Origin: Terrabacter sp. MAHUQ-38
Lineage (GTDB): Bacteria; Actinomycetota; Actinomycetes; Actinomycetales; Dermatophilaceae
Direction of reading: 5' to 3'
DNA length: 64,000 nucleotides
Assembly: GCF_014518425.1 (NCBI RefSeq)
Contig: NZ_JACVCU010000001.1
Span: forward strand, 806,001 to 870,000
The notes beneath the pieces are model-generated. The model saw only the letters and a list, made by a program, of their open reading frames with translations. It was not told the origin of the DNA and searched no databases. This document shows positions 51,742 to 60,644 of the stretch, piece after piece (within the stretch, counting starts at the first letter, position 1; each line of letters starts with the position of its first letter). Position numbers and translations under genes: made by a program.

Positions 51742-52235
51742 CGTGTCCTCCTGCGCCGTTCCTGATGGAGCGACCCCAATTCTAGGGAGCGGTCACCCGG
51801 GGCGGCTTGTCCGAAACTGCTCGAATGATCGGGGCGCGCAATGCTGCCGAGGGGGCGCAGGGCGGCGAGCTGGACACAGTGCGGCGCCACGATCGGGCCG
51901 TGCCCCCTCCGATAGGCGCTCGGCGTCTCGCCCACGATCTCCCGGAAGGTACGGCTGAAGGTCCCGAGGCTGGTGAAGCCGACCGCGAAGCAGACCTCGG
52001 TGACGGTGCGGTGAGTCTCACGCAAGAGGAACATCGAGCGCTCGACTCGCCGCCGCTGCAAGTAGCGGTGCGGCGTCTCGCCGAAGACGGAGCGGAAGCA
52101 GCGGCTGAAGTGGGCTGGGGAGATGTGGGCAACCGCAGCGATCGCTCGCACGTCGAGCGGCTCGGCGTAGGCGCGATCCATGGCGTCTCGCGCACGGAGT
52201 AGGCGCCGGTTGAGGTCCTCGACGTCGCGGCTCAC
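51738..52235 (-). CDS. AraC family transcriptional regulator, short form
   Basis: A 165-residue regulator consisting mainly of the AraC DNA-binding domain: two HTHs, LDVRAIAAVAHISPAHFSRCFRSVFGETPHRYLQRRRVERSMFLL, then VTEVCFAVGFTSLGTFSRTFREIVGETPSAYRRG. A C-terminal extension of about 50 residues follows (no sensor domain). The GTG start is at 52233-52235. Its TGA overlaps the VOC ATG, which makes the VOC gene its likely target. Confidence 0.87.
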   Translation of the reverse strand: MSRDVEDLNRRLLRARDAMDRAYAEPLDVRAIAAVAHISPAHFSRCFRSVFGETPHRYLQRRRVERSMFLLRETHRTVTEVCFAVGFTSLGTFSRTFREIVGETPSAYRRGHGPIVAPHCVQLAALRPLGSIARPDHSSSFGQAAPGDRSLELGSLHQERRRRTR

Positions 52236-52288
52236 CCGCCAACGCTACGCGTCACGGTGCGACCGCTGTGGGTTCGACCTGTCCGGCG

Positions 52289-53161
52289 CTACAGCGCGGC
52301 GACGGCGGGAATGACCCGTTCTGCCATGAGCTCCAGCGTTCCAGGTTCGCTGACATCGGCGAGCGCGCCGTGCGCCACCTGGATACCCAGGTCGGCGAGC
52401 TCGTGGAGGTGCTCGATCGTCCGCTCGACATGTTCGCCACGGGGACCGAGGTCGAAGCGCAGCTGAGCGGTCTTCTCGATCTCGTCATAGTCGCGGCCGA
52501 GTCGCGCGCAGTGGTCGCGCAGCACCTGCAGCTTGTGGGCCAGCTCGGGCGTGTCGAAGATGTTGCACGCGTCGGCGTACTGGGCCACCAGCCGCAGCGT
52601 CTTTCGCTCACCGGCCCCGCCGATCAGGATCGGCGGGTGGGGTCGGCTCAGGGGCTGCGGCGAGTTCAGCGTCCGTTCGAGCCGGTAGTGCTTGCCTGCG
52701 TACGGGCTCTCGTCCTCGCTCCACATCTGCTTGCAGATCTGCAAGGCCTGCTCCAGCCGCTCGAACCGCTCCGCAGTGGATGGGAAGAACAGGCCGAGCC
52801 CGCGGGACTCCTCCTCGTTCCAGGCGGCCCCGATGCCCAGCATGGCGCGACCACCCGAGAGGACGTCGAGCGTGGTGACGGTCTTGGCCAGCAGCCCGGA
52901 GTCGCGGTAGACGACTGCCGTGACGACCGTGAGGAGCTTGGCCCGCTCGGTCTTCGCAGCAAGGAACCCGAGCGTCGTGTAGGCCTCCAGCATCTCGTGC
53001 TCGGGCGGGCCCAGGTGCGCGATCTGCCAGACATGGTCCATCACACTGACGCGGTCGTAACCCGCCTGTTCGGCGCGGACCGCCACCTCACCCAGCTGCC
53101 GCCGCAGGTCGCTCGGGCCGCCGTCCCAGGTGAAGTCGGAGATGTGCAGTCCCAGCCTCAT
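52289..53161 (-). CDS. LLM-class (F420- or flavin-dependent) oxidoreductase
   Basis: A 290-residue luciferase-like monooxygenase fold. MRLGLHISDFTWDGGPSDLRRQLGEVAVRAEQAGYDRVSVMDHVWQ is the standard start, followed by TTLDVLSGGRAMLGIGAAWNEEE, PPILIGGAGERKTLRL and DACNIF. F420 dependence is likely by context and subgroup (LLM class F420 enzymes of actinobacteria) but not proven. ATG 53159-53161 after GAGGAAGCGGC. Confidence 0.9.
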   Translation of the reverse strand: MRLGLHISDFTWDGGPSDLRRQLGEVAVRAEQAGYDRVSVMDHVWQIAHLGPPEHEMLEAYTTLGFLAAKTERAKLLTVVTAVVYRDSGLLAKTVTTLDVLSGGRAMLGIGAAWNEEESRGLGLFFPSTAERFERLEQALQICKQMWSEDESPYAGKHYRLERTLNSPQPLSRPHPPILIGGAGERKTLRLVAQYADACNIFDTPELAHKLQVLRDHCARLGRDYDEIEKTAQLRFDLGPRGEHVERTIEHLHELADLGIQVAHGALADVSEPGTLELMAERVIPAVAAL

Positions 53162-53326
53162 GCCGCTTCCTCGTTCGGGTGTCTCGCAGCTCGGTGCTCT
53201 TCCTCGCCGGCCATCTCCCATTGAACCCGCAAGGAGCCCGGGCGTCACGGGCGAGAGCCGTCGCCGGAAAGTCCAGAGAGAACCGCGTTCCTGTCCGATT
53301 GAGGAGGGGAGTCCTGCTCCTCAGGG

Positions 53327-53803
53327 ATGATGGCGAGCGTGGCTGATGATGCTCCAGCGTTTCGGGTGTGGCCGCCGGTCGCGCTCGGCGGACCGTGGCT
53401 CGGTGGTTGGGCGCTGACGGTTGTGATTGGTGACCCGGTGTCGATCGACCAGCCGTGGGCTCTCTGGGCGGGCTGGCTGCTTGTGTCGTTCTTCGGCGTC
53501 TGGAACGGGTTGGCGCTGTGGCTGATGCACGCCCACCGCACTGCGCTGCTGCCCGGCGGCTCGACGCGGGTCGTCATCGACTCGGGCCCGTTCGGCCTCA
53601 GTCGCAATCCGCTCTACGTGGGCCTGGTCGCGCTGGACGTCGGGCTCTCGCTGCTGTCGACCTCGTTCTGGGCGCTCGTGCTGGTACCCGTCGGCGTCGC
53701 CCTGTTGTGGTGGGGCGCCGTGCGCCCTGAGGAGCAGTATCTGGCGGCGAAGTTCGGAACCGAGTACGAGGACTACCGCCGCCGTGTGCGCCGCTGGCTC
53801 TGA
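53327..53803 (+). CDS. Isoprenylcysteine carboxyl methyltransferase-like membrane protein
   Basis: A 158-residue membrane protein with three to four hydrophobic helices and the conserved ICMT block SGPFGLSRNPLYVGLVALDVGL, then RPEEQYLAAKFGTEYEDYRRRVRRWL. Family members methylate small molecules or lipids; the bacterial role here is unknown. Start ATG 53327 or the next codon. Confidence 0.88.
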   Translation: MMASVADDAPAFRVWPPVALGGPWLGGWALTVVIGDPVSIDQPWALWAGWLLVSFFGVWNGLALWLMHAHRTALLPGGSTRVVIDSGPFGLSRNPLYVGLVALDVGLSLLSTSFWALVLVPVGVALLWWGAVRPEEQYLAAKFGTEYEDYRRRVRRWL

Positions 53804-53895
53804 CCTGTGGGAGGCCTCGGGACGTCGATGGTGGCGCACCGGGCTGGTCCGCCGGTCTCTGGCGCGGCGACCTTTTCGCTGCCACGCTGTGAGGC

Positions 53896-55230
53896 ATGGA
53901 TGCCCGGGACGAGAGCCGGTCGGCGCTGACAGCCCGGGAGTTCCAGGTCGCGGACGGTACCGGCGACTGGCGGGTGATCGGCAGGGATGCTCTCGCGTGG
54001 TTCGTGACCCCGTCGCACGCAGCGGGTTCAGAGCTGCTGCGTCGGATCGCGGGAGTGGTCACGACCCGGGGTGCGCCTGACCACGAAGCTGGGACCGGAC
54101 CCGAGGTCGACCTGCGCGCCCGCGGGGTCCGCGTACGGCTGCCTCGGCCGGGTGCCCGCTTCACGGAGCGCGAGGTCGAGCTCGCACGCGCCTTCTCGGC
54201 GACCGCCGCCGCCCTCGGGCTGAGCGCCGATCCGACTGGACTGCAGGTCCTGCAGATCGGCGTGGACGCGCAGGACGCGTCGGCCCTGATGCCCTTCTGG
54301 GAGCGGGTGCTCGGTTATGAGCGCGTTGGCGACGCCGTGCTGCGCGATCCCGGACGTCGGTTGGCTCCGCTGTGGTTCCAGGAGCAGGACGCGCCACGAC
54401 CGCTCCGCAACCGGCTCCATCTCGATGCCGTCACCACTCAGCCGGTCGCGCAGGCCACGGTAACCGCCGTGCCCGAGCTCGGAGGGCGGGTGCGTCGCCG
54501 GCACGACTACTACGCCACCGTGGCCGATGCCGACGGCAACGAGGCGGACGTGCTCCCCCTGCAGGAGGCGGCGGACCGCTGGCAGGGGGCGGAGACGGAG
54601 GACTGGCGGCTCGTCTTCGCAGCCATGGCCTGCTATCCCACAGGAGGCATCGAGCAGGCCGTGAACCTCGTCGACCGCGTGGCCGCCCTGGCCGACGACG
54701 CGGGCCTGGCTCTGGGGATCGACGTGCGGCCGGGGTGCGTCACGTTGGACACCGGCAAGGACCTGTGGGAGATCGAGGACGGGTATGAGGTTCTGGCCGC
54801 GCAGAGTCAGGCAGCCGCCCGGGGGCTCGGGCTGCGCTCAGACGTCACCCTTCCCCGCTTCCTCCAGGTCGGCATCGACGCGGTCGACATTCCGGCGGTG
54901 CGGCGTTTCTGGGCGGCCGCGCTGGGTTATGTGGAGGATCCTCGTGAAGGGCTCACCGACCTCGTCCACCCCCACCAGCTGACGATGCCCTTCTTCCTAC
55001 AGGGCCTGGACCCCGATGACCACGAGCGCCGCGCACAGCGCAACCGCATCCACGTGGACGTGTTCGTCCCCGACGACCAGGCGCGGGCCCGCGTGGACTC
55101 CGCACTGGCAGCGGGCGGCAGCATCACCCATGACTCCGAGGCGCCTGCCTGGTGGACCGTCGCCGATCCCGAGGGCAACGAGGTCTGTATCGCCGTCTCG
55201 CCCGGGCGCGAGGAGACGTGGGGCGAGTAG
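53896..55230 (+). CDS. Tandem PCD-like/VOC fusion (PCD-VOC-PCD-VOC)
   Basis: A 444-residue protein built as a duplicated two-domain unit. PCD-like parts: GDWRVIGRDALAWFVTPSHAAG and EVDLRARGVRVRLPRPGARF (about 20-110), and EDWRLVFAAMACYPTGGIEQAVNLVDRVA with LWEIEDGYEVLAAQSQAA (about 235-310). VOC domains: LQIGVDAQDASALMPFWERVLGYERVG to YATVADADGNEADVLPL (about 115-225) and LQVGIDAVDIPAVRRFWAAALGY to WWTVADPEGNEVCIAV (about 315-435). The PCD halves resemble 4a-hydroxytetrahydrobiopterin dehydratase but the HHP active-site triad is not clear, so activity may be lost. Substrate unknown. Confidence 0.83.
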   Translation: MDARDESRSALTAREFQVADGTGDWRVIGRDALAWFVTPSHAAGSELLRRIAGVVTTRGAPDHEAGTGPEVDLRARGVRVRLPRPGARFTEREVELARAFSATAAALGLSADPTGLQVLQIGVDAQDASALMPFWERVLGYERVGDAVLRDPGRRLAPLWFQEQDAPRPLRNRLHLDAVTTQPVAQATVTAVPELGGRVRRRHDYYATVADADGNEADVLPLQEAADRWQGAETEDWRLVFAAMACYPTGGIEQAVNLVDRVAALADDAGLALGIDVRPGCVTLDTGKDLWEIEDGYEVLAAQSQAAARGLGLRSDVTLPRFLQVGIDAVDIPAVRRFWAAALGYVEDPREGLTDLVHPHQLTMPFFLQGLDPDDHERRAQRNRIHVDVFVPDDQARARVDSALAAGGSITHDSEAPAWWTVADPEGNEVCIAVSPGREETWGE

Positions 55231-55256
55231 GCGACAGGTCTGCACCCACGCGTGGC

Positions 55257-56396
55257 TCACCTGCGGCGCGGTCCGCGTACCGAGACCCCCAAGCCGGCGA
55301 ACAGGACCAGAGCCGCCAGGGCGGCGACCCCGGCGCTGAGGTCGATGTCCTGCTCGCTGACGGTGACGTGCTTGGGCAGGTCAGCCAGGACCTTGGTCAG
55401 GCCGTCGGCGTCCGTCGCGGCGAAGTACTCGCCGCGGGTCGTCTCGGCGACACTTCGCAGAGCTGCCTCGTCGACGACCAGGAAGTTCCGGCCGCCCGTC
55501 GACCCGCCGCCGGCTCCGCTGAAGTCGCGGATGCGGGGCTGCTGGAACCCGCCGTACTGGTCGCGCGTGCACGCCATCTGCGTGGGGTTCGTCGTGCCGA
55601 AGCCGATCGGGTAGACCCGGACCCCGCGCTCCGCCGCCTGCTCGGCGGCCTGGGCCGGCGTCACACCGCGGGTGTTCGCGCCGTCCGTCAGCAGCACGAT
55701 GATCTCCGGCGCCACGTCCGGCTTCTCGCCACCGACGTCCGACCCACCACCCCCGGCACCGCCGGTCGCAGTCGGAGTCGGCACGGGCGGGGGCACCACC
55801 AGGCCCGGCCCGTCCGTCGTCGGCTCGTCCACCACATCGGCCGGCGCGACGTTCGGGTCCAGCTCGGCGATCGCGTCGATCGACCGCAGGATCGCCGCAC
55901 CGATCGTCGTGCCGCGCCCGGTCGTCACCGCGTCGATCGCCTCGAGCAGCTCGCCGCGATCCGACGTCGGCGCCACCGCGAGCTGCGCGAACCCCGAGAA
56001 CACCACGAGCCCGACCTTCGTCTCGTCGTCCTGCCCCTCGATGAACGCGCGCACCGCATCCTGCGCCGCCGCAAGACGGTTCGGTGGCACGTCGGTCGCA
56101 CACATCGACCCCGACACGTCCAGAGCCAGGATGATCGTCGCGCTCGACACCGGCACGTCAGCGCGCACCTGCGGCCGCGCACTCGCCAGCCCGAGCAGGC
56201 CGAGCGCCACCAGCACGAGAGCAACCGGCACGTGCCGCCGCCACGACCGCGACCCGCCGACCACCGAGCGCAGCAGGGCGACATTCGAGTAACGCACCGC
56301 CTGCCGCTGCCGACGCCGCAGCTGCCACACGTAGACCGCCGCCAACACGGGCGCACACAGGACCGTCAACAGCAGAACGGGCAGCCCGAACGACAT
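55257..56396 (-). CDS. BatB-like VWA membrane protein
   Basis: A 379-residue protein, fourth of the MoxR operon. N-terminal helix LLLTVLCAPVLAAVYVW, a second hydrophobic segment VALVLVALGLLGLASARP, then a VWA domain with MIDAS LALDVSGSMCATDV (DxSxS) and a distal Thr/Asp in GRGTTIGAAI and LLTDGANTRGV. A C-terminal helix AALAALVLFAGLGV ends the protein. Gly/Ser-rich insert at about 205-225. It follows the BatA-like gene with adjacent TAG-ATG. Confidence 0.88.
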   Translation of the reverse strand: MSFGLPVLLLTVLCAPVLAAVYVWQLRRRQRQAVRYSNVALLRSVVGGSRSWRRHVPVALVLVALGLLGLASARPQVRADVPVSSATIILALDVSGSMCATDVPPNRLAAAQDAVRAFIEGQDDETKVGLVVFSGFAQLAVAPTSDRGELLEAIDAVTTGRGTTIGAAILRSIDAIAELDPNVAPADVVDEPTTDGPGLVVPPPVPTPTATGGAGGGGSDVGGEKPDVAPEIIVLLTDGANTRGVTPAQAAEQAAERGVRVYPIGFGTTNPTQMACTRDQYGGFQQPRIRDFSGAGGGSTGGRNFLVVDEAALRSVAETTRGEYFAATDADGLTKVLADLPKHVTVSEQDIDLSAGVAALAALVLFAGLGVSVRGPRRR

Positions 56397-57404
56397 CTAG
56401 ACCACCCGCCCCTGCCGCAGCACCGACACGGTCGCGCCACCGAGCAGCAGCAGCGCCGCAACCGCCGCCACCCACGACGTCACCTCGTGCGGCACCGTCC
56501 GCATCGTCCACTGCAGCTCGATCGCGTCGTAGACGGCCGCCAGGGACGCGGCATCCGAAGCCCGCCGGTACGTCCCACCCGTCGTCTCCGCCATCGCCTT
56601 GAGTGCAGACTCGTCGAGCGCCGTGGCGACGCTGAACCCGTCGACCTCGATGACGGTCCCCGCCGGGGTCCCGAGCCCGATCGGCTCGATCCGCACCCCC
56701 GCCGCCGACGCCAGCTCTGCAGCGATCAGAGGGTCGACCGACGTCGTGTCCTCGCCGTCCGTGAGCAGCACGATCGCCGTCCCGCCGTGGTATCCGATCG
56801 GCGTCTCACCCGTCGTCCCAGCCTCCGCGTCCTTGGGCGGCTTGACCGGCTTGCCGACGATCGCGCTCAGCCCCCCGAGCACGCCGTCGCTCAGCGACGT
56901 CTCCCCGGACGCTCGCAGCCGCGCGACGGCTGCCAGCACCGCTGCCTTGTCCTGCGTCGGACGCTGCGTCACGAGCCCGGTCCCGCCGAACGCGACCACC
57001 GCGATGCGCACCGACGACGGCTGCTTCTCGACGAACGCGCGCGCCGCCGCCTTCGCAGCGTCGAGCCTGGTGGGCTTCACGTCCTTGGCCGCCATGCTGT
57101 TCGACACGTCGAACGCCAGCACGACTGTGCCCTCCCGGTGCGGCTCGCCGATCGACGCCACCGGGCGCGTCAGCGACAGCACGAGCATCGCGAGCGCCGC
57201 GATGAGCAGCGCCGGCCCGAGGTGCCGCCATCGCGACCGCCGCGGCGCCGGCACGACGAGCCCCTCCGCGGCAAGGGCCTGTCGCCGGGCCTCCTGCACC
57301 CGCAGCACCCGCCGGTACCCGACGACGAGCAGCGGCACCACGAGCAGCCCGGCCAGCGCCCACGGCCACGTCAGCGACACCGCACTCGTCGAGGCTCCGT
57401 TCAT
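56397..57404 (-). CDS. BatA-like VWA membrane protein
   Basis: A 335-residue VWA protein. Two N-terminal helices (WALAGLLVVPLLVVGYR and HLGPALLIAALAMLVLSLTRP), VWA with LAFDVSNSMAAKDV (MIDAS with Asn for one Ser), distal SGETSLSDGVLGGL and LLTDGEDTTSVD, and a C-terminal helix WVAAVAALLLLGGATVS. Third in the operon; ATG overlaps the DUF58 stop (ATGA). Forms a membrane complex with the MoxR ATPase, known from Bat operons to assist folding or metal insertion of exported clients. Confidence 0.88.
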   Translation of the reverse strand: MNGASTSAVSLTWPWALAGLLVVPLLVVGYRRVLRVQEARRQALAAEGLVVPAPRRSRWRHLGPALLIAALAMLVLSLTRPVASIGEPHREGTVVLAFDVSNSMAAKDVKPTRLDAAKAAARAFVEKQPSSVRIAVVAFGGTGLVTQRPTQDKAAVLAAVARLRASGETSLSDGVLGGLSAIVGKPVKPPKDAEAGTTGETPIGYHGGTAIVLLTDGEDTTSVDPLIAAELASAAGVRIEPIGLGTPAGTVIEVDGFSVATALDESALKAMAETTGGTYRRASDAASLAAVYDAIELQWTMRTVPHEVTSWVAAVAALLLLGGATVSVLRQGRVV

Positions 57405-58420
57405 CGACGCCGCCTCCGCCGCAGCTCCGAGATCCGCAGGAGCGAACGCACGAGGTCATCGTCCGTGCGCACGGGGTAGAGGTCCACGCCGGCCTTCCGC
57501 GCCCGCTCCAGCAGCTCGGCCTGCCGTGCCTCCGCCGCCGCAGCCAGCCGGCCACGGAACCCGACGTCGCTCGTGTCGACGAAAATCTGCTCGCCCGTCT
57601 CCGCGTCCTCGACGTACACCCCACCGGCGTCGGGCAGCTCGCTCTCGCGCCGGTCGAGGACCTGGAGCGCGACGACCTCGTGCCGCCGCGCCAGCCGCCC
57701 GAGCGGCAGGTCCCAGCCGTCCGCGCTGATGAAGTCCGACACGACGATGACCAGCGACCGCCGCCGCGCGATGCCCGCCGCTGCCGACAGCAGCACCGAC
57801 AGGTCGGTCACCGCCCCGTGGCCGAATGCCGTCGGCCCCGCCCCGGCCCCGGCGGCCGTCCGCGCCCTCCGCCGACCGAACCGCCCGCGCCCTGACCGAC
57901 CAGCCGCGCGAGAGGCACCAGCCGCGGCCTCGTCCCCAGCAGCCCGAGCCTCACGCCGGTCGAGCAGCGTCTTCGCGATCCGCAGCACCTGCGTCCGCCC
58001 CGACGCCGGCGGGATCACCGCATCGACCCCGGTGTCCATGACGATCGCCCCGACCCGGCTCCCGCCGCGGATCAGCACGTGAGCGAGCGTCGTCGCGACC
58101 TCGGCCAGCACGAGGTCCTTCTGACGGTCGACCGGGCCGAACCCCATCGACGCCGAGTGGTCGAGCAGCAGCCACGCCGTCAGCTCCCGCTCCTCGACGT
58201 ACTCGCGCACGTACGGCTCGTCGAGCCGTGCCGTCACGTTCCACTCGATGTGGCGCAGGTCGTCACCCGGCTCGTACTCGCGCAGGTCGGTGAAGTCGAC
58301 CCCCGACCCGCGGAACAGGCTGCGGTAGTCGCCCTGGAGCCGGCCGTCGAGCCGCTTGACGACCCGCCACTCGAGCCGTCGCAGCAGCCGCTCGGCGCTC
58401 AGCGTGTCGGTCGCGCCCAT
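57401..58420 (-). CDS. DUF58 protein of the MoxR operon
   Basis: A 339-residue DUF58 protein with RSLFRGSGVDFTDLREYEPGDDLRHIEWNVTARLDEPYVREYVEERE, the family core, then LLLDHSASMGFG, a VWA-like MIDAS remnant. An Arg/Ala/Gly-rich insert (about 175-205) is a linker. Overlaps the MoxR gene by 22 bases and the BatA gene by ATGA. Confidence 0.92.
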   Translation of the reverse strand: MGATDTLSAERLLRRLEWRVVKRLDGRLQGDYRSLFRGSGVDFTDLREYEPGDDLRHIEWNVTARLDEPYVREYVEERELTAWLLLDHSASMGFGPVDRQKDLVLAEVATTLAHVLIRGGSRVGAIVMDTGVDAVIPPASGRTQVLRIAKTLLDRREARAAGDEAAAGASRAAGRSGRGRFGRRRARTAAGAGAGPTAFGHGAVTDLSVLLSAAAGIARRRSLVIVVSDFISADGWDLPLGRLARRHEVVALQVLDRRESELPDAGGVYVEDAETGEQIFVDTSDVGFRGRLAAAAEARQAELLERARKAGVDLYPVRTDDDLVRSLLRISELRRRRRR

Positions 58421-59490
58421 GTCGCGTCACCACTCACGGAACCGGGTTCGCCCCCGAACGCGCCTGCGACAGAACCAGCACCCGTTCCGGCACCAGACCC
58501 ACCAGCACGTTCGTGCAGCGGAGCCGTCGGCGCCGGGACGGCTTCGAGGATCGGTCCGAGCAGGTCGTCGGGCGACAGGTCCTCGGCCAAGGCCTCGTAG
58601 GACAGCACGATCCGGTGCCGCAGCACGTCCCGCGCGAGGTCGCGCACGTCGTCGGGCAGCGCGTAGTCCCGCCCCCTCAGGAACGCCAGCGCCCGCCCCG
58701 CGAGCACGAGGTTGATCGACGCGCGCGGGCTCGCGCCGTAGGTCAGCAGCCGCGCCAGGTCGTCCCGGCCCACCCCCGCCGGCTCGCGGGTCGCCGTCAC
58801 CAGCCGGACGGCATACTCGATGACCGCAGGGTCGACGTAGACGGCGTCGGCCTCGCGCTGGAAGCCACGCAGCATCTCCGGGTCGAGCACCTGGACCGTC
58901 GCGACCGCAGCACCGATCTGTCGCTCGACGACGACGAACTCCTCTGCGGCAGAAGGATATCCGATGAGCACCTTGAGCATGAACCGGTCGACCTGGGCCT
59001 CGGGCAGCTCGTACGTGCCCTCCGACTCGATCGGGTTCTGCGTCGCCATGACGAGGAACGGGTCCGGTGCCGGGAACGTCTCGCGGCCGATCGTCACCTG
59101 CCGTTCCTGCATGACCTCGAGCAGCGCGCTCTGCACCTTTGCCGGCGCCCGGTTGACCTCGTCGGCGAGCACGAGGTTGGCGAAGACCGGCCCGAGCGAC
59201 ACCTGGAACTCGCCGTCGCGCTGGTTGTAGATCCGCGTCCCGACGAGGTCCGCCGGCACGAGGTCGGGCGTGAACTGGATGCGCTGGAACTCGCCGCCGA
59301 TCGCGTGCGCGAGCGTCTTGATCGCCATCGTCTTCGCGAGCCCCGGCACGCCCTCGACGAGCAGGTGCCCGCGGGCGAGCAGTGCCACGAGCATCCGCTC
59401 GATGAGCACGTCCTGTCCGACGATGGTCCGCTTCACCTCGTACAGCGCCTGCTCGAGCGCGTGCCGACCGGCGGGTGCCTGTCCGTCCAT
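58399..59490 (-). CDS. moxR: MoxR-type AAA+ ATPase
   Basis: A 363-residue AAA+ chaperone. Walker A GVPGLAKT, Walker B LVLADEVNRAPAKVQSALLEVMQERQV, sensor 1 MATQNPIE and ELPEAQVDRF arginine-finger region. ATG with CAGGAGGAGGACGGC directly upstream. First gene of the MoxR-DUF58-BatA-BatB operon, whose members form a metal-dependent folding machine for exported or membrane proteins. The C-terminal about 40 residues are a Gly/Ala-rich tail. Confidence 0.93.
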   Translation of the reverse strand: MDGQAPAGRHALEQALYEVKRTIVGQDVLIERMLVALLARGHLLVEGVPGLAKTMAIKTLAHAIGGEFQRIQFTPDLVPADLVGTRIYNQRDGEFQVSLGPVFANLVLADEVNRAPAKVQSALLEVMQERQVTIGRETFPAPDPFLVMATQNPIESEGTYELPEAQVDRFMLKVLIGYPSAAEEFVVVERQIGAAVATVQVLDPEMLRGFQREADAVYVDPAVIEYAVRLVTATREPAGVGRDDLARLLTYGASPRASINLVLAGRALAFLRGRDYALPDDVRDLARDVLRHRIVLSYEALAEDLSPDDLLGPILEAVPAPTAPLHERAGGSGAGTGAGSVAGAFGGEPGSVSGDATWARPTR

Positions 59491-59550
59491 GCCGTCCTCC
59501 TCCTGCCGGTGCTGCTCGATGCCGTATGCCGTGTGGCGCGGGCCGGTGAC

Positions 59551-60504
59551 CTACTGCGGTGGGCTGCCTGCCGCCCCACCGGCGGTCGCGATCGGCACGG
59601 CGAAGCCGATGCCGACGAAGAGGCTCTGGTCGGTCGGGTTGGCGAGGCCGGTGACGATGCCGACGACCTGGCCGGCCTTGTTGAGCAGCGGCCCGCCCGA
59701 GTTGCCCGGGTTGACCGCCGCGTCGAACTGGATGAGGTGCTCGAGCTTGCGCTTGCCCTCGACCCTCACCGTCCGGTCGAGCGCCGACACGACGCCGGCC
59801 GACAGCGAGTCGGTGAGACCGAGCGGGTGGCCGACGGCGAAGACCGGCGCCCCGACCGTCACGCCGCCGCCGAGCACGGCCGGCACGACCGTCTCGGGAA
59901 GCCTCGCCGGGGTCAGCGTCGCGATGTCGTTCTCGGGCTCGTCGGCCGCGATCTTCGCCGCGGACTGCGTGCCGTCGGCGAACGACACCGTGATCGAGCT
60001 CGCCCCGTCGACGACGTGCAGGGCAGTGAGCACGGTGCCGTCGGCGTTGACGACGACGCCGGCGCCGGTGCCACGCTGCGCCGTGCCATCGACCGTCGAC
60101 CGCGTCTCGATGAGCACCAGGGACGGCCCGATGGCCGCGTGTGCGCGGGTCGCGTCGGCGGGCGCGGCAGCCTCGGCCTCGGCCTGCCTCTCGAGACCCT
60201 TCTGCACGCTCGCGTCGACGTCGCGCTGCGTGAGGACGGGTGGGCCGGGAGGGCGCGTGACGGCATACGCCGTCACGGCTGCGGCGACGACGAGCACCAC
60301 GACGACGGCGGTCCAGACGCGGCGCGGCACTGCAGCCAGGCGGCGACGCAGCCTGTTCCAGCGGCGCCTCCGTCCCGGCCCCCCGGGATCATCGTGTGCC
60401 GAGCCGGACACGCTGGCGGGCTCGCTGCCGGGCACGCGTAGGGCCAGCCCGGCGCCCTTGGCGGCGGTGGGGTCGACTACGGGGGGAGCGGTGACCCGTG
60501 CCAC
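59551..60504 (-). CDS. HtrA-like membrane serine protease without PDZ
   Basis: A 317-residue S1C protease. A basic, Pro-rich cytosolic start is followed by one helix (VWTAVVVVLVVAAAVTAYAV, about 60-80) and a trypsin-like domain outside the membrane. Triad: His in TALHVVDG, Asp in PENDIATL, Ser in NPGNSGGPLLN. The protein ends soon after the protease domain, so PDZ is missing. The start is a GTG with a weak ribosome site. Upstream of moxR on the same strand, 60 bases away. Confidence 0.9.
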   Translation of the reverse strand: MARVTAPPVVDPTAAKGAGLALRVPGSEPASVSGSAHDDPGGPGRRRRWNRLRRRLAAVPRRVWTAVVVVLVVAAAVTAYAVTRPPGPPVLTQRDVDASVQKGLERQAEAEAAAPADATRAHAAIGPSLVLIETRSTVDGTAQRGTGAGVVVNADGTVLTALHVVDGASSITVSFADGTQSAAKIAADEPENDIATLTPARLPETVVPAVLGGGVTVGAPVFAVGHPLGLTDSLSAGVVSALDRTVRVEGKRKLEHLIQFDAAVNPGNSGGPLLNKAGQVVGIVTGLANPTDQSLFVGIGFAVPIATAGGAAGSPPQ

Positions 60505-60644
60505 CTTTTCGACTCTACGTTTCGATCGGCGCGAGCGGCAGGGGGCGTCGGCACTTCACAGGATCCGCCGATCAGAGGGACGCCGTGCTCCCGGACCGGC
60601 CCACGCGGGCGCGGAAGGCCGTCAGGGGGCCGCCCCACCCGGTG

